A stretch of DNA of 64,000 nucleotides. Source: Comamonadaceae bacterium. GTDB lineage: Bacteria > Pseudomonadota > Gammaproteobacteria > Burkholderiales > Burkholderiaceae_C. The stretch covers positions 18,397-82,396 of the forward strand of contig CANFOS010000013.1 of the NCBI GenBank assembly GCA_947448735.1. The letters run 5' to 3'. Position 1 is the stretch's first letter. Each line of letters begins with the position of its first letter. Below, in pieces: positions 54,191-63,982 of the stretch. The translations under genes were made by a program, and so were the position numbers. The notes under the pieces were generated by a model. The model searched no databases and was not told the DNA's origin. It was given only the letters and a program-made list of their open reading frames with translations.

Positions 54191-54919
54191 ATGAAAAATA
54201 CATTGCTGAAGTCAATTTCGAAGTCGCTGCTCGCCTTGATTCTGGGCGCTGCCAGTTCGTTGGCTTTGTCTCAATCGCAACCCCAAACCGTTCCACCCCT
54301 TCCAACGCATCTGAATGCTTCAGAAACAGCGGTGATCTTGGTCGATTTCCAAGGCAACTTTGTCAACCCTGATGGTGCGTGGTATCAAAAATTCAAGCCT
54401 GATTACGACAAAGGCATGCTTGATAAAACAGTAAAGATGGTCAATGAGGCGCGTGAAAAGGGCGCCTGGATCATTCATGTCACCGAGGGATACACACAAG
54501 ATCACCGGGAATTGGACTGGACCAATCCGGGGGGGTTCCATCGTGGGCAACTCGTGCGCAAAGCGTGGAAGGTCGGCAGTAAAGAAGCGGCCTACTATGA
54601 GCCCTTAATGCCTAAGCCTGAATACAAAGACTTGTTTTTAGCGCCCCGTATTCAAGTCAGTGCGTTTGGCGGCACAGGATTGAACGAAATTTTGCGTTCT
54701 AAAGGAATTAAAAATATAGCGGTCGCAGGTTTTACGACGGACGTTTGCGTCTACGCTACGGTGATCGCTGGTTACGATCTTGGCTTTCACGTTTATGCGC
54801 TGCGTGAATCGATGTTGGGTTTTTTCCCTGAAATGTCTCAATCCATGCTGAACAGCATCTTCCCAATGTGGTCTACCGTCATTGATAACGATAAATTTCT
54901 TGGTATGGTTAGAAAATAA
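54191..54919 (+). CDS. isochorismatase-family cysteine hydrolase with signal peptide
   Basis: N-term signal-like 'SISKSLLALILGAASSLALSQSQ'; 'ETAVILVDFQGNFV', 'IKNIAVAGFTTDVCVYATVIAGYDLGFHVYALRESM'. Confidence 0.87.
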   Translation: MKNTLLKSISKSLLALILGAASSLALSQSQPQTVPPLPTHLNASETAVILVDFQGNFVNPDGAWYQKFKPDYDKGMLDKTVKMVNEAREKGAWIIHVTEGYTQDHRELDWTNPGGFHRGQLVRKAWKVGSKEAAYYEPLMPKPEYKDLFLAPRIQVSAFGGTGLNEILRSKGIKNIAVAGFTTDVCVYATVIAGYDLGFHVYALRESMLGFFPEMSQSMLNSIFPMWSTVIDNDKFLGMVRK

Positions 54920-54925
54920 CAACAA

Positions 54926-55834
54926 ATGACGTCCAGATCCTCATCAAATATTGACCGATTGCGTGCGCTGACAGTTGTTGCAACTGACATTGATCGTTCA
55001 TTGGACTTTTATACCAACACCTGGGGTCTCACCCGAGTTGCGGATCGCAGAGGCTCCATTTGGCTTCGTGCGAAAGGCATTGACCACCATGTCTTAGTGC
55101 TCGAGCCCGGCCAACAAGCTGGTTTGGTGAGCATCACTTGGGGCACCAGCACTTTGGAGGCGCTGCACCATTTATATGAGCAATTGGTGGCAGCTTCTGT
55201 GAAGGTTGAAGAGCCGCCGCGACAATTGGGAAGCCCTGGTGGCGGATGGGGGTTTTCTTTTGTAGATCCAGATGGCAACCTGCACAAAGTGGTGGCGCAA
55301 CGCGAGGACTATGCGAACGAGGAGCCCAGCGATACGCGCCCAATCCAACTGTCACATGTGGTGTTGAACTCTAAAAACGCTGATCAGTTGGTGCGCTTCT
55401 TCACGGATGTGCTCGATTTCAAGATCAGTGATCAAACCAAGAAAATGACTTTTTTAAGATGCAATTCAGACCACCATTCAATTGCTGTGGCTCAAGAGGA
55501 TGTGTCTGGTCTGAATCACTTTGCCTTTGAAATGAAAAGTTGGAATGAGTTGATGTTCGGCGCTGGGCGACTCAAACTCGCAGGTCACAAAATTCAATGG
55601 GGTATTGGACGACACGGGCCTGGTGATAACGTCTTTGCCTATTTTTTAGACCCTGATGGCTACGCCACCGAATACACCGCTGAGCTTCAGCGCATCACAG
55701 ATCCCAATCACGTCCCTGGCAGGCCAGAGCAATGGATCAGGCCACCAGAAAGATTGGATCAGTGGGCTTTTTCAGATTTGCCCAGCGCGGCGATGAAGAA
55801 TGCGATGCACAGTCAATTTATAAGACAACTTTAA
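54926..55834 (+). CDS. VOC family protein / extradiol dioxygenase-like
   Basis: Two VOC modules: 'LRALTVVATDIDRSLDFYTNTWGLTRVADR' and 'PIQLSHVVLNSKNADQLVRFFTDVLDFKISD...DHHSIAVAQ'. Confidence 0.88.
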   Translation: MTSRSSSNIDRLRALTVVATDIDRSLDFYTNTWGLTRVADRRGSIWLRAKGIDHHVLVLEPGQQAGLVSITWGTSTLEALHHLYEQLVAASVKVEEPPRQLGSPGGGWGFSFVDPDGNLHKVVAQREDYANEEPSDTRPIQLSHVVLNSKNADQLVRFFTDVLDFKISDQTKKMTFLRCNSDHHSIAVAQEDVSGLNHFAFEMKSWNELMFGAGRLKLAGHKIQWGIGRHGPGDNVFAYFLDPDGYATEYTAELQRITDPNHVPGRPEQWIRPPERLDQWAFSDLPSAAMKNAMHSQFIRQL

Positions 55835-55836
55835 AT

Positions 55837-56679
55837 ATGAAAATTGCCAGATTTAATTTTTCCAAATTCGGATTGGTGGACGATGAAACGCTTTATGACA
55901 TCACGCCATCTGTCCGGTCTCATGACGCGCTTGAAATTCTTGCTGAGCTACAGGCGATGTCAGCGCCCCAACTTAAAGAAATCAGGCGGGTAGCAAAGTC
56001 ATACCAATTGTCTGAAGTTCATCTCAACAGTCCCATTGCAAATCCCAGCAAGGTAGTCGCCGCCCCCATTAATTACAGAGCGCATGTTGAGGAGATGCTG
56101 AGTAATGGGCAAGCGTTTGGCCACATCATCACGGACATTCGCAAGGCTGGTTTATTTTTGAAAGCGCCGTCCTCGGTGGTGGGCGCGAGCGATGGCATCA
56201 AACAAAGGTTTTTAGATCGCCGCACTGACCACGAGATTGAGTTGTGTGCTGTGATCGGGAAAGTTGCAACTTGCGTGAGCAAAGAAAATGCCCTCGACCA
56301 TGTTGCGGGCTATTGCTTGGGATTAGACATCACGGTGCGCGGGTCAGAGGATCGAAGTTTTAGAAAATCCATCGACACCTATACCGTGCTAGGACCATGG
56401 CTTGTGTCTGCCGATGAGGCCATCGACCCAACAAACATTGATTTGAAACTCACGGTGAACGGCATCACTCAACAAGACGCCAATACTTCAGACATGGTCA
56501 TGTCAGTGGCAGAGCTGATTGAATATGCGTCCGGTTTTTATACGCTTTTACCTGGCGATGTGTTGATGACTGGTACGCCTCAAGGTGTTGGCCCGATCAG
56601 ACCCGGTGATCTGTTGATTGCCTCCGCAAGGGGGCTGGGCTCGATGACCGTCAATGTAAGAGACGCATCATATGGCTAG
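55837..56679 (+). CDS. fumarylacetoacetate hydrolase family protein
   Basis: 'KVVAAPINYRAHVEEML', 'DHEIELCAVIGK', 'VLMTGTPQGVGPIRPGD'. Confidence 0.92.
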   Translation: MKIARFNFSKFGLVDDETLYDITPSVRSHDALEILAELQAMSAPQLKEIRRVAKSYQLSEVHLNSPIANPSKVVAAPINYRAHVEEMLSNGQAFGHIITDIRKAGLFLKAPSSVVGASDGIKQRFLDRRTDHEIELCAVIGKVATCVSKENALDHVAGYCLGLDITVRGSEDRSFRKSIDTYTVLGPWLVSADEAIDPTNIDLKLTVNGITQQDANTSDMVMSVAELIEYASGFYTLLPGDVLMTGTPQGVGPIRPGDLLIASARGLGSMTVNVRDASYG

Positions 56680-57271
56680 CCCGCAAAAGTTCCGCCTCCT
56701 CGGCTTGACAAATTCTTGTCGCGCCAGTTCCTACAACCAAATGGTGTTGACCCATATCAAGACTCATTTCGAAGACCTGGTTGATCTTCACTTATTCGAT
56801 ATTTCAAAAATCCCTTTTTATGAGGACCGTGCAGAAGCATTTCCTTTTTCAAATGAGATCAGCGATCTCGCAGCGCTTATGGGGCAGAGCCACGGACTTA
56901 TCGTGGCCTCGCCTGAATACAACCATTCAGTGCCCGCGCGGCTCAAGAACACCATTGACTGGATGTCTCGCATGCCAAATAAGCCCTTGCTCAGACGACC
57001 GGTGATGTTGATTTCCGCCTCGACAGGCCAATTGGGTGGGGTGAGAGTGCAGTACGAGCTTCGTCGTGTTTTTGATGCGACAGATTCGCGTGTCATGATC
57101 AAACCCGAAGTTTTCATCGGCAAAGTTCATGAGAAATTTTCGTTGGCTGGTGTTTGTACCGATCAAGAAACCGGTGCCTTGATCAAAAATCAGTTACAAA
57201 GTTTTTTCGATTGGATGAAAAGCTATTCTTTGAATTTGAATTGCCTTGAAGAAGACGTCACACACCAATAA
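56672..57271 (+). CDS. NADPH-dependent FMN reductase family protein
   Basis: 'LLGLTNSCRASSYNQMVL', 'GLIVASPEYNHSVPARLKNTIDWMSR', 'STGQLGGVRVQYELRRVF'. Confidence 0.92.
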   Translation: MASPQKFRLLGLTNSCRASSYNQMVLTHIKTHFEDLVDLHLFDISKIPFYEDRAEAFPFSNEISDLAALMGQSHGLIVASPEYNHSVPARLKNTIDWMSRMPNKPLLRRPVMLISASTGQLGGVRVQYELRRVFDATDSRVMIKPEVFIGKVHEKFSLAGVCTDQETGALIKNQLQSFFDWMKSYSLNLNCLEEDVTHQ

Positions 57272-58202
57272 TTTAGACCTGAACCTGCTGCACGTTTTTT
57301 GTGCAGTCATGCGCAAGCGTAATGTGACGCTGGCGGGTGAAGAGTTGAATTTGTCGCAATCAGCCATTTCGAATGGTCTTAAAAGATTACGTGACCATTT
57401 CGATGACAAGTTGTTTGTTTCATCTCCTGCGGGAATGATGCCCACTGCACTTGCTGAACAGTTGGCTGGACCCATTCAGGAGTCATTGACGCAAATTCAA
57501 CTTGCCATTGAATCCGTTAAGGCGTTCGATCCTTCAAGTAGCACCAAGAATTTTAAAATTTATATCAGCGACGTCGGTCAGTTGATTCTGATTCCCAATC
57601 TTGTGACGATATTGACGAAGGCGGCGCCTCAGGTCACGATCTCGCTCGTCAATCTTTCTCCTCGCGTGGCTCAATCAATGATGGTCGACGGGGAAATTGA
57701 TTTGGCCATCGGAACATTCGACAGATTCCAAGCCGGGTTTCATCAGCAGCGCTTATTCAGTAAAAGTTATGTCGTGCTCGCCAGAAAAGACCACAGCCTT
57801 TTAAAGAAGGGCTTGTCGTTGCAGACCTTTTTGAATGCGCGGCATGCCGTCTATTTACCGCCTGCTGCGAGTCACGATAGTTTCGATATGTTTCTTGATG
57901 ATCTTTTCAAGCAAAACAACAAACGTCGGCAGGTGGTTGTCGAGTTAGCACATGGTCTGGGTATCGCTGAAATAGTGGCGGCGAGTGATTTGATCGCTTG
58001 TGTACCCAAGCGCTTGGCCGAAAGTTTGATGTCTACCGAATCCCTGGGGTTGTTCCCTTTGCCTTTTGACGCGCCCGGTGCAGACGTTTGTCAATTTTGG
58101 CACGACCGCGTTCATTCAGACCCCGGGCACAGATGGTTTAGGAATCTTGTCTATAAAAATTATTCAAGAATGATCCCTGGCAAGCCAGGTGGATCGCATT
58201 GA
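57246..58202 (+). CDS. LysR family transcriptional regulator
   Basis: 'LDLNLLHVFCAVMRKRNVTLAGEELNLSQSAISNGLKRLRDHFDDKLFV'; TTG start. Confidence 0.93.
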   Translation: MKKTSHTNNLDLNLLHVFCAVMRKRNVTLAGEELNLSQSAISNGLKRLRDHFDDKLFVSSPAGMMPTALAEQLAGPIQESLTQIQLAIESVKAFDPSSSTKNFKIYISDVGQLILIPNLVTILTKAAPQVTISLVNLSPRVAQSMMVDGEIDLAIGTFDRFQAGFHQQRLFSKSYVVLARKDHSLLKKGLSLQTFLNARHAVYLPPAASHDSFDMFLDDLFKQNNKRRQVVVELAHGLGIAEIVAASDLIACVPKRLAESLMSTESLGLFPLPFDAPGADVCQFWHDRVHSDPGHRWFRNLVYKNYSRMIPGKPGGSH

Positions 58203-58266
58203 GCACGCGAGCATCTGGCATCTGAGGGACCTGAACTTTACGGGCGTCATCATCGTGACAGTTTTG

Positions 58267-59028
58267 TCAAACGCAACGCGCCCCATCCACCTCAATACAC
58301 ACCCCGCTGATAAAGTCGGCTTCGTCGCTGGCCAGGTAAAGCGCGGCGTTGGCGACGTCCAGCGCGGTTGAAAACCGCCCCAGTGGGATGCTGCTGCGGA
58401 ACTTGGCTTTGCGCGCTTCGTCAATCGGGCCGCCAGCAAATTCAGCCGACAAACCCGTGTCTGGGTTGAACACCGGGTTGATGCAGTTCACCCGAATATT
58501 GTCTGGCCCCAGCTCGGCCGCCAAAGACTTCGACGTGGTGATCACCGCGCCCTTGCTGCCGTTGTACCAGGTCAGCCCAGGACGAGGCCTGACGCCTGCG
58601 GTCGACGCAATATTGATGAAACTGCCGCCGCCATGGGCCTTGAAGTGCGGCACGGCGTGAATGGTGCTGAGGTAAATGCTTTTGACGTTGATGGCGTAGC
58701 ACTTGTCAAAGTCGTCTTCGCTCACGTCCAACGCCGGTTGGTTGCGGTGCGTCCAGCCTGCGTTGTTGACCATCACGTCAAGCTTGCCGTGGCGCGCAAC
58801 TGCGGCAGCGACCAGCGCCTTGACCTGTTCAGAGTTGGTCACGTCGGCCTGAAAAAAAGAAGCCTTGCCGCCTGCTTTGACGATGGCGGCAACCACCGCC
58901 TCGCCCATGGCGGCGTTGATGTCATTGACGATGACGCTGGCGCCTTCAGCCGCCAAGCGCCGGGCGATGCCCTCACCAATGCCGCCGCCAGAACCTGTGA
59001 CGATGATGGATTTGTTTTTGAGTCTCAT
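58267..59028 (-). CDS. SDR family oxidoreductase
   Basis: 'KSIIVTGSGGGIGEGIARRLAAEGASVIVND', 'NNAG', 'YNGSKGAVITTSK'. Confidence 0.94.
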   Translation of the reverse strand: MRLKNKSIIVTGSGGGIGEGIARRLAAEGASVIVNDINAAMGEAVVAAIVKAGGKASFFQADVTNSEQVKALVAAAVARHGKLDVMVNNAGWTHRNQPALDVSEDDFDKCYAINVKSIYLSTIHAVPHFKAHGGGSFINIASTAGVRPRPGLTWYNGSKGAVITTSKSLAAELGPDNIRVNCINPVFNPDTGLSAEFAGGPIDEARKAKFRSSIPLGRFSTALDVANAALYLASDEADFISGVCIEVDGARCV

Positions 59029-59124
59029 GATGTGTTCTTTAGTTGCTATTGAATGAGGAGCTGCTTGTCCCGTATTTAGTTGACCCTGAATCTGGATGGT
59101 AGGTTAAGGGCGCTGCAAATGATG

Positions 59125-60558
59125 TCACCCATGCTTCACCGCCACAGTCTTTAGCGTCGTGAACCCAAGCAGCGCCTCAAAGCCCTTCTCCCGTCCGTAG
59201 CCTGACGACTTCACCCCGCCAAACGGCAGTTCTACCCCGCCGCCGGCGCCGTAGTTGTTGATGAAGACCTGGCCTGCTTGGACTTTTTTGGCCATGCGGA
59301 ACTGGCGTGCGCCGTCTTGTGTCCAGACGCCTGCGACCAGTCCGAATGCGGTGGCGTTGGCCAGCTCGATGGCGTGCGCTTCATTTTTAAAGCTCATGGC
59401 ACAGAGGATTGGGCCAAAAACCTCTTCTTGTGCCAGGCGGTGCATCACGGGCACGTCGCGCAGCAAGGTGGGGGCCTGGTAAAAGCCGGTGTCAGGCGCC
59501 TCGTCAACGATCTGGCCTTGCGCGACCATGGCGATACCGGCGACTTGCGCATCGCTTAAAAAGTCCCACACCCGCTGCTGCTGGCTTTGGCGGATCAGGG
59601 GGCCCACGTCCAAATCCATCGCTGCGGGGCCGACGCGCAGGGCTTCAAAGGCCACGCCCAGGCGCTCCAACAAGGGTTCGTAAATGCTTTGCTCTACCAG
59701 CAGCCGGGAGCCAGCCGAGCAGGTTTGCCCGGCGTTTTGCACGATGGCGTTGATGAGGGTGGGGATGGCCTCGTCAAGATTGGCATCGGCAAAAACGATC
59801 TGCGGGCTTTTGCCACCCAGTTCCAGCGTCACCGGGCAGTGGCGCACGGCAGCGACTTGTTGAATCAGGGTGCCCACCGATGGGCTGCCGGTAAAGCTGA
59901 TGTGGTCAATTCCGTCATGCCGCGCCAGCGCGTCGCCGACCTCGTGGCCATAGCCGGTGACGATGTTGATCGCCCCGGCTGGAAAGCCGACCTCTGCCGC
60001 CAATTGCGCCACGCGGATGAGTGAAAGGCAGGCGTCCTCACTCGGCTTGACCACGCACACATTGCCCGCCGCCAGCGCGCCGCCCACGCTGCGGCCAAAA
60101 ATCTGCATCGGGTAGTTCCACGGAATGATGTGGCCGGTCACGCCGTGCGGCTCGCGCCAAGTCATGACGCTGTAGCCATTCAGGTAGGGCAGGGTGTCGC
60201 CATGCAACTTGTCGCACGCGCCTGCGTAAAACTCAAAATACCTGGCCAGGGCGGCGGCATCTGCACGCGCTTGCTTGACGGGTTTGCCGCAGTCGCGCTG
60301 CTCCAGCAGGGCCAGCTCATCGGCGTGCTCGGTAATTTTGTTCGACAGTCGCATCAACAGCCGGCCACGCTCAGCAGCGGGGATGTGCTGCCACACCAAG
60401 TCAAAGCAGTCGCGTGCAGCGGTGACGGCGGTGTCCATGTCGGCCGCGTTGCTGCGCTGAATCTCGTCAAACACCTGGCCGTCAGACGGGTCGATGACGG
60501 GGATGGTTTTGCCGGAAGAAGAGGGCACGCAGGCGTTGGCGATGTAGTTGAGTTGCAT
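59125..60558 (-). CDS. aldehyde dehydrogenase family protein
   Basis: 'VTLELGGKSPQIVFADANLDEA', 'NAGQTCSAGSRLLV', 'EEVFGPILCAMSF', 'PFGGVKSSGYGREKG'. Confidence 0.95.
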   Translation of the reverse strand: MQLNYIANACVPSSSGKTIPVIDPSDGQVFDEIQRSNAADMDTAVTAARDCFDLVWQHIPAAERGRLLMRLSNKITEHADELALLEQRDCGKPVKQARADAAALARYFEFYAGACDKLHGDTLPYLNGYSVMTWREPHGVTGHIIPWNYPMQIFGRSVGGALAAGNVCVVKPSEDACLSLIRVAQLAAEVGFPAGAINIVTGYGHEVGDALARHDGIDHISFTGSPSVGTLIQQVAAVRHCPVTLELGGKSPQIVFADANLDEAIPTLINAIVQNAGQTCSAGSRLLVEQSIYEPLLERLGVAFEALRVGPAAMDLDVGPLIRQSQQQRVWDFLSDAQVAGIAMVAQGQIVDEAPDTGFYQAPTLLRDVPVMHRLAQEEVFGPILCAMSFKNEAHAIELANATAFGLVAGVWTQDGARQFRMAKKVQAGQVFINNYGAGGGVELPFGGVKSSGYGREKGFEALLGFTTLKTVAVKHG

Positions 60559-60902
60559 GGGCCTATTTTGCGCCAAAAAACCCAAAAACAGCCGTTCAGG
60601 GGTCGTTTTCAGGTATCAATATAGCCCCTAGGCCCATTAAAACCTGCGCGAGCAGCTCCTGAATGAATAGCAAAGACAGGTCAGCCGTCAATGGCTTGGC
60701 CATGGTACACAGCATAGCCCGGCTGGCGCTGGCCGGCACCGCTTGGCCCTTGCCGATGGTTGACGCCTGACCGCGCAGGCAAAACATCACCATAATGGTC
60801 AGGTGACAGCCAAAGGACAGGCAAACGAGCGTCAGACTGCCGTGAGCGGCTATTCCGCCAACTGCGGCACCGCAGCATGAAACCGATGACAAGATACCCG
60901 CC

Positions 60903-62189
60903 ATGAACATGATCATTGACACGTCAGCTTTGAAAAAACCGGATATACCTTCAGCCCACGACGCGGTGGTGCATTTTCCGCACCCTGATGGCTCGCGTGT
61001 GCCGTACAAAGTGTTCAGCTCGCAGGAGGTGTATGAGCGCGAACAAGAGAAGATTTTTCGCGGTCCGACCTGGAGCTTTGTCGCGCTTGACTGTGAACTG
61101 CCCAACACCCACGACTACAAAAGCACCTTTGTGGGGGACACGCCCGTGGTGGTGACCCGCAGACCTGACGGGGGTCTGGCCGCATGGGTCAACCGCTGCG
61201 CGCACCGAGGTGCCCTGGTCTGCCGCAACGCCCGGGGCAATGCTGCGCTGCACACCTGCGTGTACCACCAGTGGAGTTATGACACCGCCGGCAATTTGCA
61301 GGGCGTGCCCTTCAGGCGCGGACAAAAAGGCGTGCCCGGTATGCCGCCTGACTTCAATCTGGCTGACCACGGCATGCGGCAACTGCGCGTGGCCAGTTAC
61401 AAAGGCATGGTGTTTGCCAGCTTCAGCGACGAAGCGCCAGCGCTCGAGACCTACCTGGGCGAGCTGATGTGCAGCTGGATAGACCGTGTCATGTGCAAAC
61501 CCATCGTTTACCTGGGCTGCACCCGCCAGTACGCCAAGTCAAACTGGAAGCTGTATTACGAAAACGTCAAAGACCCGTACCACGCCAGCCTGCTGCACAT
61601 GTTTCACACCACCTTCAACATCTTCAGGGTCGGCATGAAGGCGCGCGCCATCCCCGACCCGGTTGGCGGCATGCACAGCATCATCACCGCCACCAAAATA
61701 GACGACCAGGACACAGCCGCCGCTTACAAGCAGCAGGCCATTCGTTCGATGGACGACGGCTTTACCCTGGAAGATGACAGCGTGCTGGGCTTTATTCAGG
61801 AACACGACGAGGCCTGTACCAACCACATTCAGGCGTTGTTTCCGCAAGGTGTTTTGCAGCAGATTCACAACTCTCTGGTGGCGCGGCAAATTTTGCCCAA
61901 GGGACCTGACCAGTTTGAGCTGGTGTTTCACTTTTTTGGCTACGCTGACGATAGCCCAGAGCTGCGGGCGCTGCGCATCAAGCAGGCCAACCTGGTCGGT
62001 CCGGCGGGCTACATATCGATGGAAGACACCGAGGCGACCGAGTTGGTTCAGCGCGCGACCTTGCGTGACCCGGACGTCAACACCGTTCTGGAGCTGGGCC
62101 GCAGCGACCCCAGCCGCACCGACACCATGATCAGCGAAAACATGCTGCGCCAGTTCTGGGTTGGCTATCAAAAAATGATGGGGTATTGA
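60903..62189 (+). CDS. aromatic ring-hydroxylating dioxygenase subunit alpha (Rieske)
   Basis: Rieske 'CAHRGALVCRNARGNAALHTCVYHQWSYD'; mononuclear iron 'NWKLYYENVKDPYHASLLHMFHTTFNIFR'. Confidence 0.93.
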   Translation: MNMIIDTSALKKPDIPSAHDAVVHFPHPDGSRVPYKVFSSQEVYEREQEKIFRGPTWSFVALDCELPNTHDYKSTFVGDTPVVVTRRPDGGLAAWVNRCAHRGALVCRNARGNAALHTCVYHQWSYDTAGNLQGVPFRRGQKGVPGMPPDFNLADHGMRQLRVASYKGMVFASFSDEAPALETYLGELMCSWIDRVMCKPIVYLGCTRQYAKSNWKLYYENVKDPYHASLLHMFHTTFNIFRVGMKARAIPDPVGGMHSIITATKIDDQDTAAAYKQQAIRSMDDGFTLEDDSVLGFIQEHDEACTNHIQALFPQGVLQQIHNSLVARQILPKGPDQFELVFHFFGYADDSPELRALRIKQANLVGPAGYISMEDTEATELVQRATLRDPDVNTVLELGRSDPSRTDTMISENMLRQFWVGYQKMMGY

Positions 62190-62201
62190 TGAAATTGGCA
62201 C

Positions 62202-62287
62202 ACCCCCGTTGCAGCTCACGTCGTGTAGCCGCCTCCCCCCTTGCAGGGGCGACCGCTGCAGCCCGGCAAAGCCGGTTCCGCGCCGTC
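62202..62287. repeat. GC-rich dispersed intergenic repeat (copy B, inverted)
   Basis: Minus strand GGAACCGGCTTTGCCGGGCTGCAGCGGTCGCCCCTGCAAGGGGGGAGGCGGCTACACGACGTGAGCTGCAACGGGGG resembles copy A at 35908-35993. Confidence 0.5.
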
Positions 62288-62318
62288 ACTTGAATAAGAA
62301 TTTGCTGGAGTTATCTGC

Positions 62319-62810
62319 ATGAATGCCATAGTGCCAAACATCAGTATTCAGTTGTGGTTTGAGATTTACCAGCTGCAAGAGCGCTATTGCGCGGCAGTTG
62401 ATAACGACCGCCTTGAAGAATGGGCCAGCCTGTTCACCGAAGACTGTCTGTACGAAATCGTGCCCAAAGAAAATGCCGATGCAGGCCTGCCCATCGGCCT
62501 GATTTACTGCGACAACCAGCGCATGCTGCGCGATAGGGTGCTGTCGCTGCGTCATGCCAGTATTTACGACGCGCACACCAACCGCCACATGACATCGGGC
62601 TTGACGATTCAGCCGGTTGACAGCGACACGGTCACCGCCGAGTCAAGCTACGTTGTGATTCAAACCCGCAGCAATGGCGAATCGTTTGTCTACCAGGCCG
62701 GTCGCTACCTTGACCGCATTGTGCGCACGGCCGAAGGCTGGCGCTATCAGCAACGCCGGGTGGTGTACGACACGCTGCGGGTACAAACATTGCTTGCCAC
62801 ACCGATATAA
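62319..62810 (+). CDS. aromatic ring-hydroxylating dioxygenase subunit beta
   Basis: 'YQLQERYCAAVDNDRLEEWASLFTEDCLYEIVPKEN', 'YLDRIVRTAEGWRYQQRRVVYDT'. Confidence 0.9.
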   Translation: MNAIVPNISIQLWFEIYQLQERYCAAVDNDRLEEWASLFTEDCLYEIVPKENADAGLPIGLIYCDNQRMLRDRVLSLRHASIYDAHTNRHMTSGLTIQPVDSDTVTAESSYVVIQTRSNGESFVYQAGRYLDRIVRTAEGWRYQQRRVVYDTLRVQTLLATPI

Positions 62811-62997
62811 GTCCGTTTCCACCCTGCCGATGGCAGCATCCACGGGCCTTCAATTGATGGGTTGCCGATGAATGCGGGAATGCCATGATTTTTTTTGATG
62901 GGTTTCCCGTGAAAATACAGGATTCAATTCGCACAGTTTTGTGTCAACTGATCCTGCGAGTGACTAAACTTTCTACTTTCAGCCCTAAAGGTAACCC

Positions 62998-63885
62998 ATG
63001 AAATTCTCAACCCTGATGACCGCCGCACTGTTGTGCACAGGCCTGGCTGCCACAAGCGCCAGCGCTCAAACCCTGAAAAAAATTGCTGACGCCAACAAGA
63101 TCACGGTCTCATACCGCGAGGCATCGGTGCCTTTCAGCTACCTGATTGGCTCCAGCAAAGCAGTGGGGTTTTCGGTCGAACTGACGGAAGCCATCATTGA
63201 CGATGTGCGCAAAAAGATCCAAAAACCTGACTTGCAAATCGCCTACATGGCCGTCACATCGCAAAACCGCATCCCACTGCTGGTCAATGGCACTTATGAC
63301 CTGGAGTGCGGCTCGACCACCAACAACTCCACCCGTGCCAAAGACGTCAGTTTCAGCACCAATTTCTTCTACACCGGCACCCGTCTTTTGACCAAGAAAA
63401 CATCCGGCATCAAAAACTATGCGGACCTGGCCAAAAAGACGGTGTCCAGCACCACCGGCACGACCAACGCGCAGGTCATTCGCAAGTACAACACCGACAA
63501 AAATCTGGACATGCAGCTGATTCTGGGCAAAGACCATGATGACTCGCTGCTGCTGGTTGAAAGCGATCGCGCGGTGGCTTTTGCCATGGACGACATCTTG
63601 CTGTTTGGTCTGCGTGCCAACTCCAAGAACCCTGCGTCGCTGGAAGTGGTGGGCGACTCGCTGCAAGTCGAGCCCTACGCTTGCATGGTGCGCAAGGACG
63701 ACCCTGAGTTTAAAAAACTGGTCGACGACACCATCAACCGCATGATGAAGTCGGGTGAATTCGCCAAGCTGTACACGAAATGGTTTGAATCACCGATCGT
63801 GCCAAAAGGCGTGAACCTGGCATTGCCCATGTCGCCAGAGCTCAAAGCTAACCTGCAAGCGACCAGCGACAAGCCCGCGCTGTAA
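62998..63885 (+). CDS. amino acid ABC transporter substrate-binding protein (GltI-like)
   Basis: Signal peptide; 'ITVSYREASVPFSYLIGSSKAVGFSVELTEAIID', 'GSTTNNSTRAKDVSFSTNFFYTGTRLL'. Confidence 0.9.
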   Translation: MKFSTLMTAALLCTGLAATSASAQTLKKIADANKITVSYREASVPFSYLIGSSKAVGFSVELTEAIIDDVRKKIQKPDLQIAYMAVTSQNRIPLLVNGTYDLECGSTTNNSTRAKDVSFSTNFFYTGTRLLTKKTSGIKNYADLAKKTVSSTTGTTNAQVIRKYNTDKNLDMQLILGKDHDDSLLLVESDRAVAFAMDDILLFGLRANSKNPASLEVVGDSLQVEPYACMVRKDDPEFKKLVDDTINRMMKSGEFAKLYTKWFESPIVPKGVNLALPMSPELKANLQATSDKPAL

Positions 63886-63965
63886 TTGAGCCGGTGACCA
63901 GCACGCCCAGCATCACTGAAACCGTCGGTGTTCTGGGTTTTGGCCAATCAATATTTGCACTGGCT

Positions 63966-63982
63966 GCTATTTAAAAAATAGC
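63966..63982. repeat. AT-rich hairpin GCTATTT-AAA-AAATAGC
   Basis: Perfect 7-bp stem, 3-nt loop; same motif style as 36639-36655. Confidence 0.5.
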
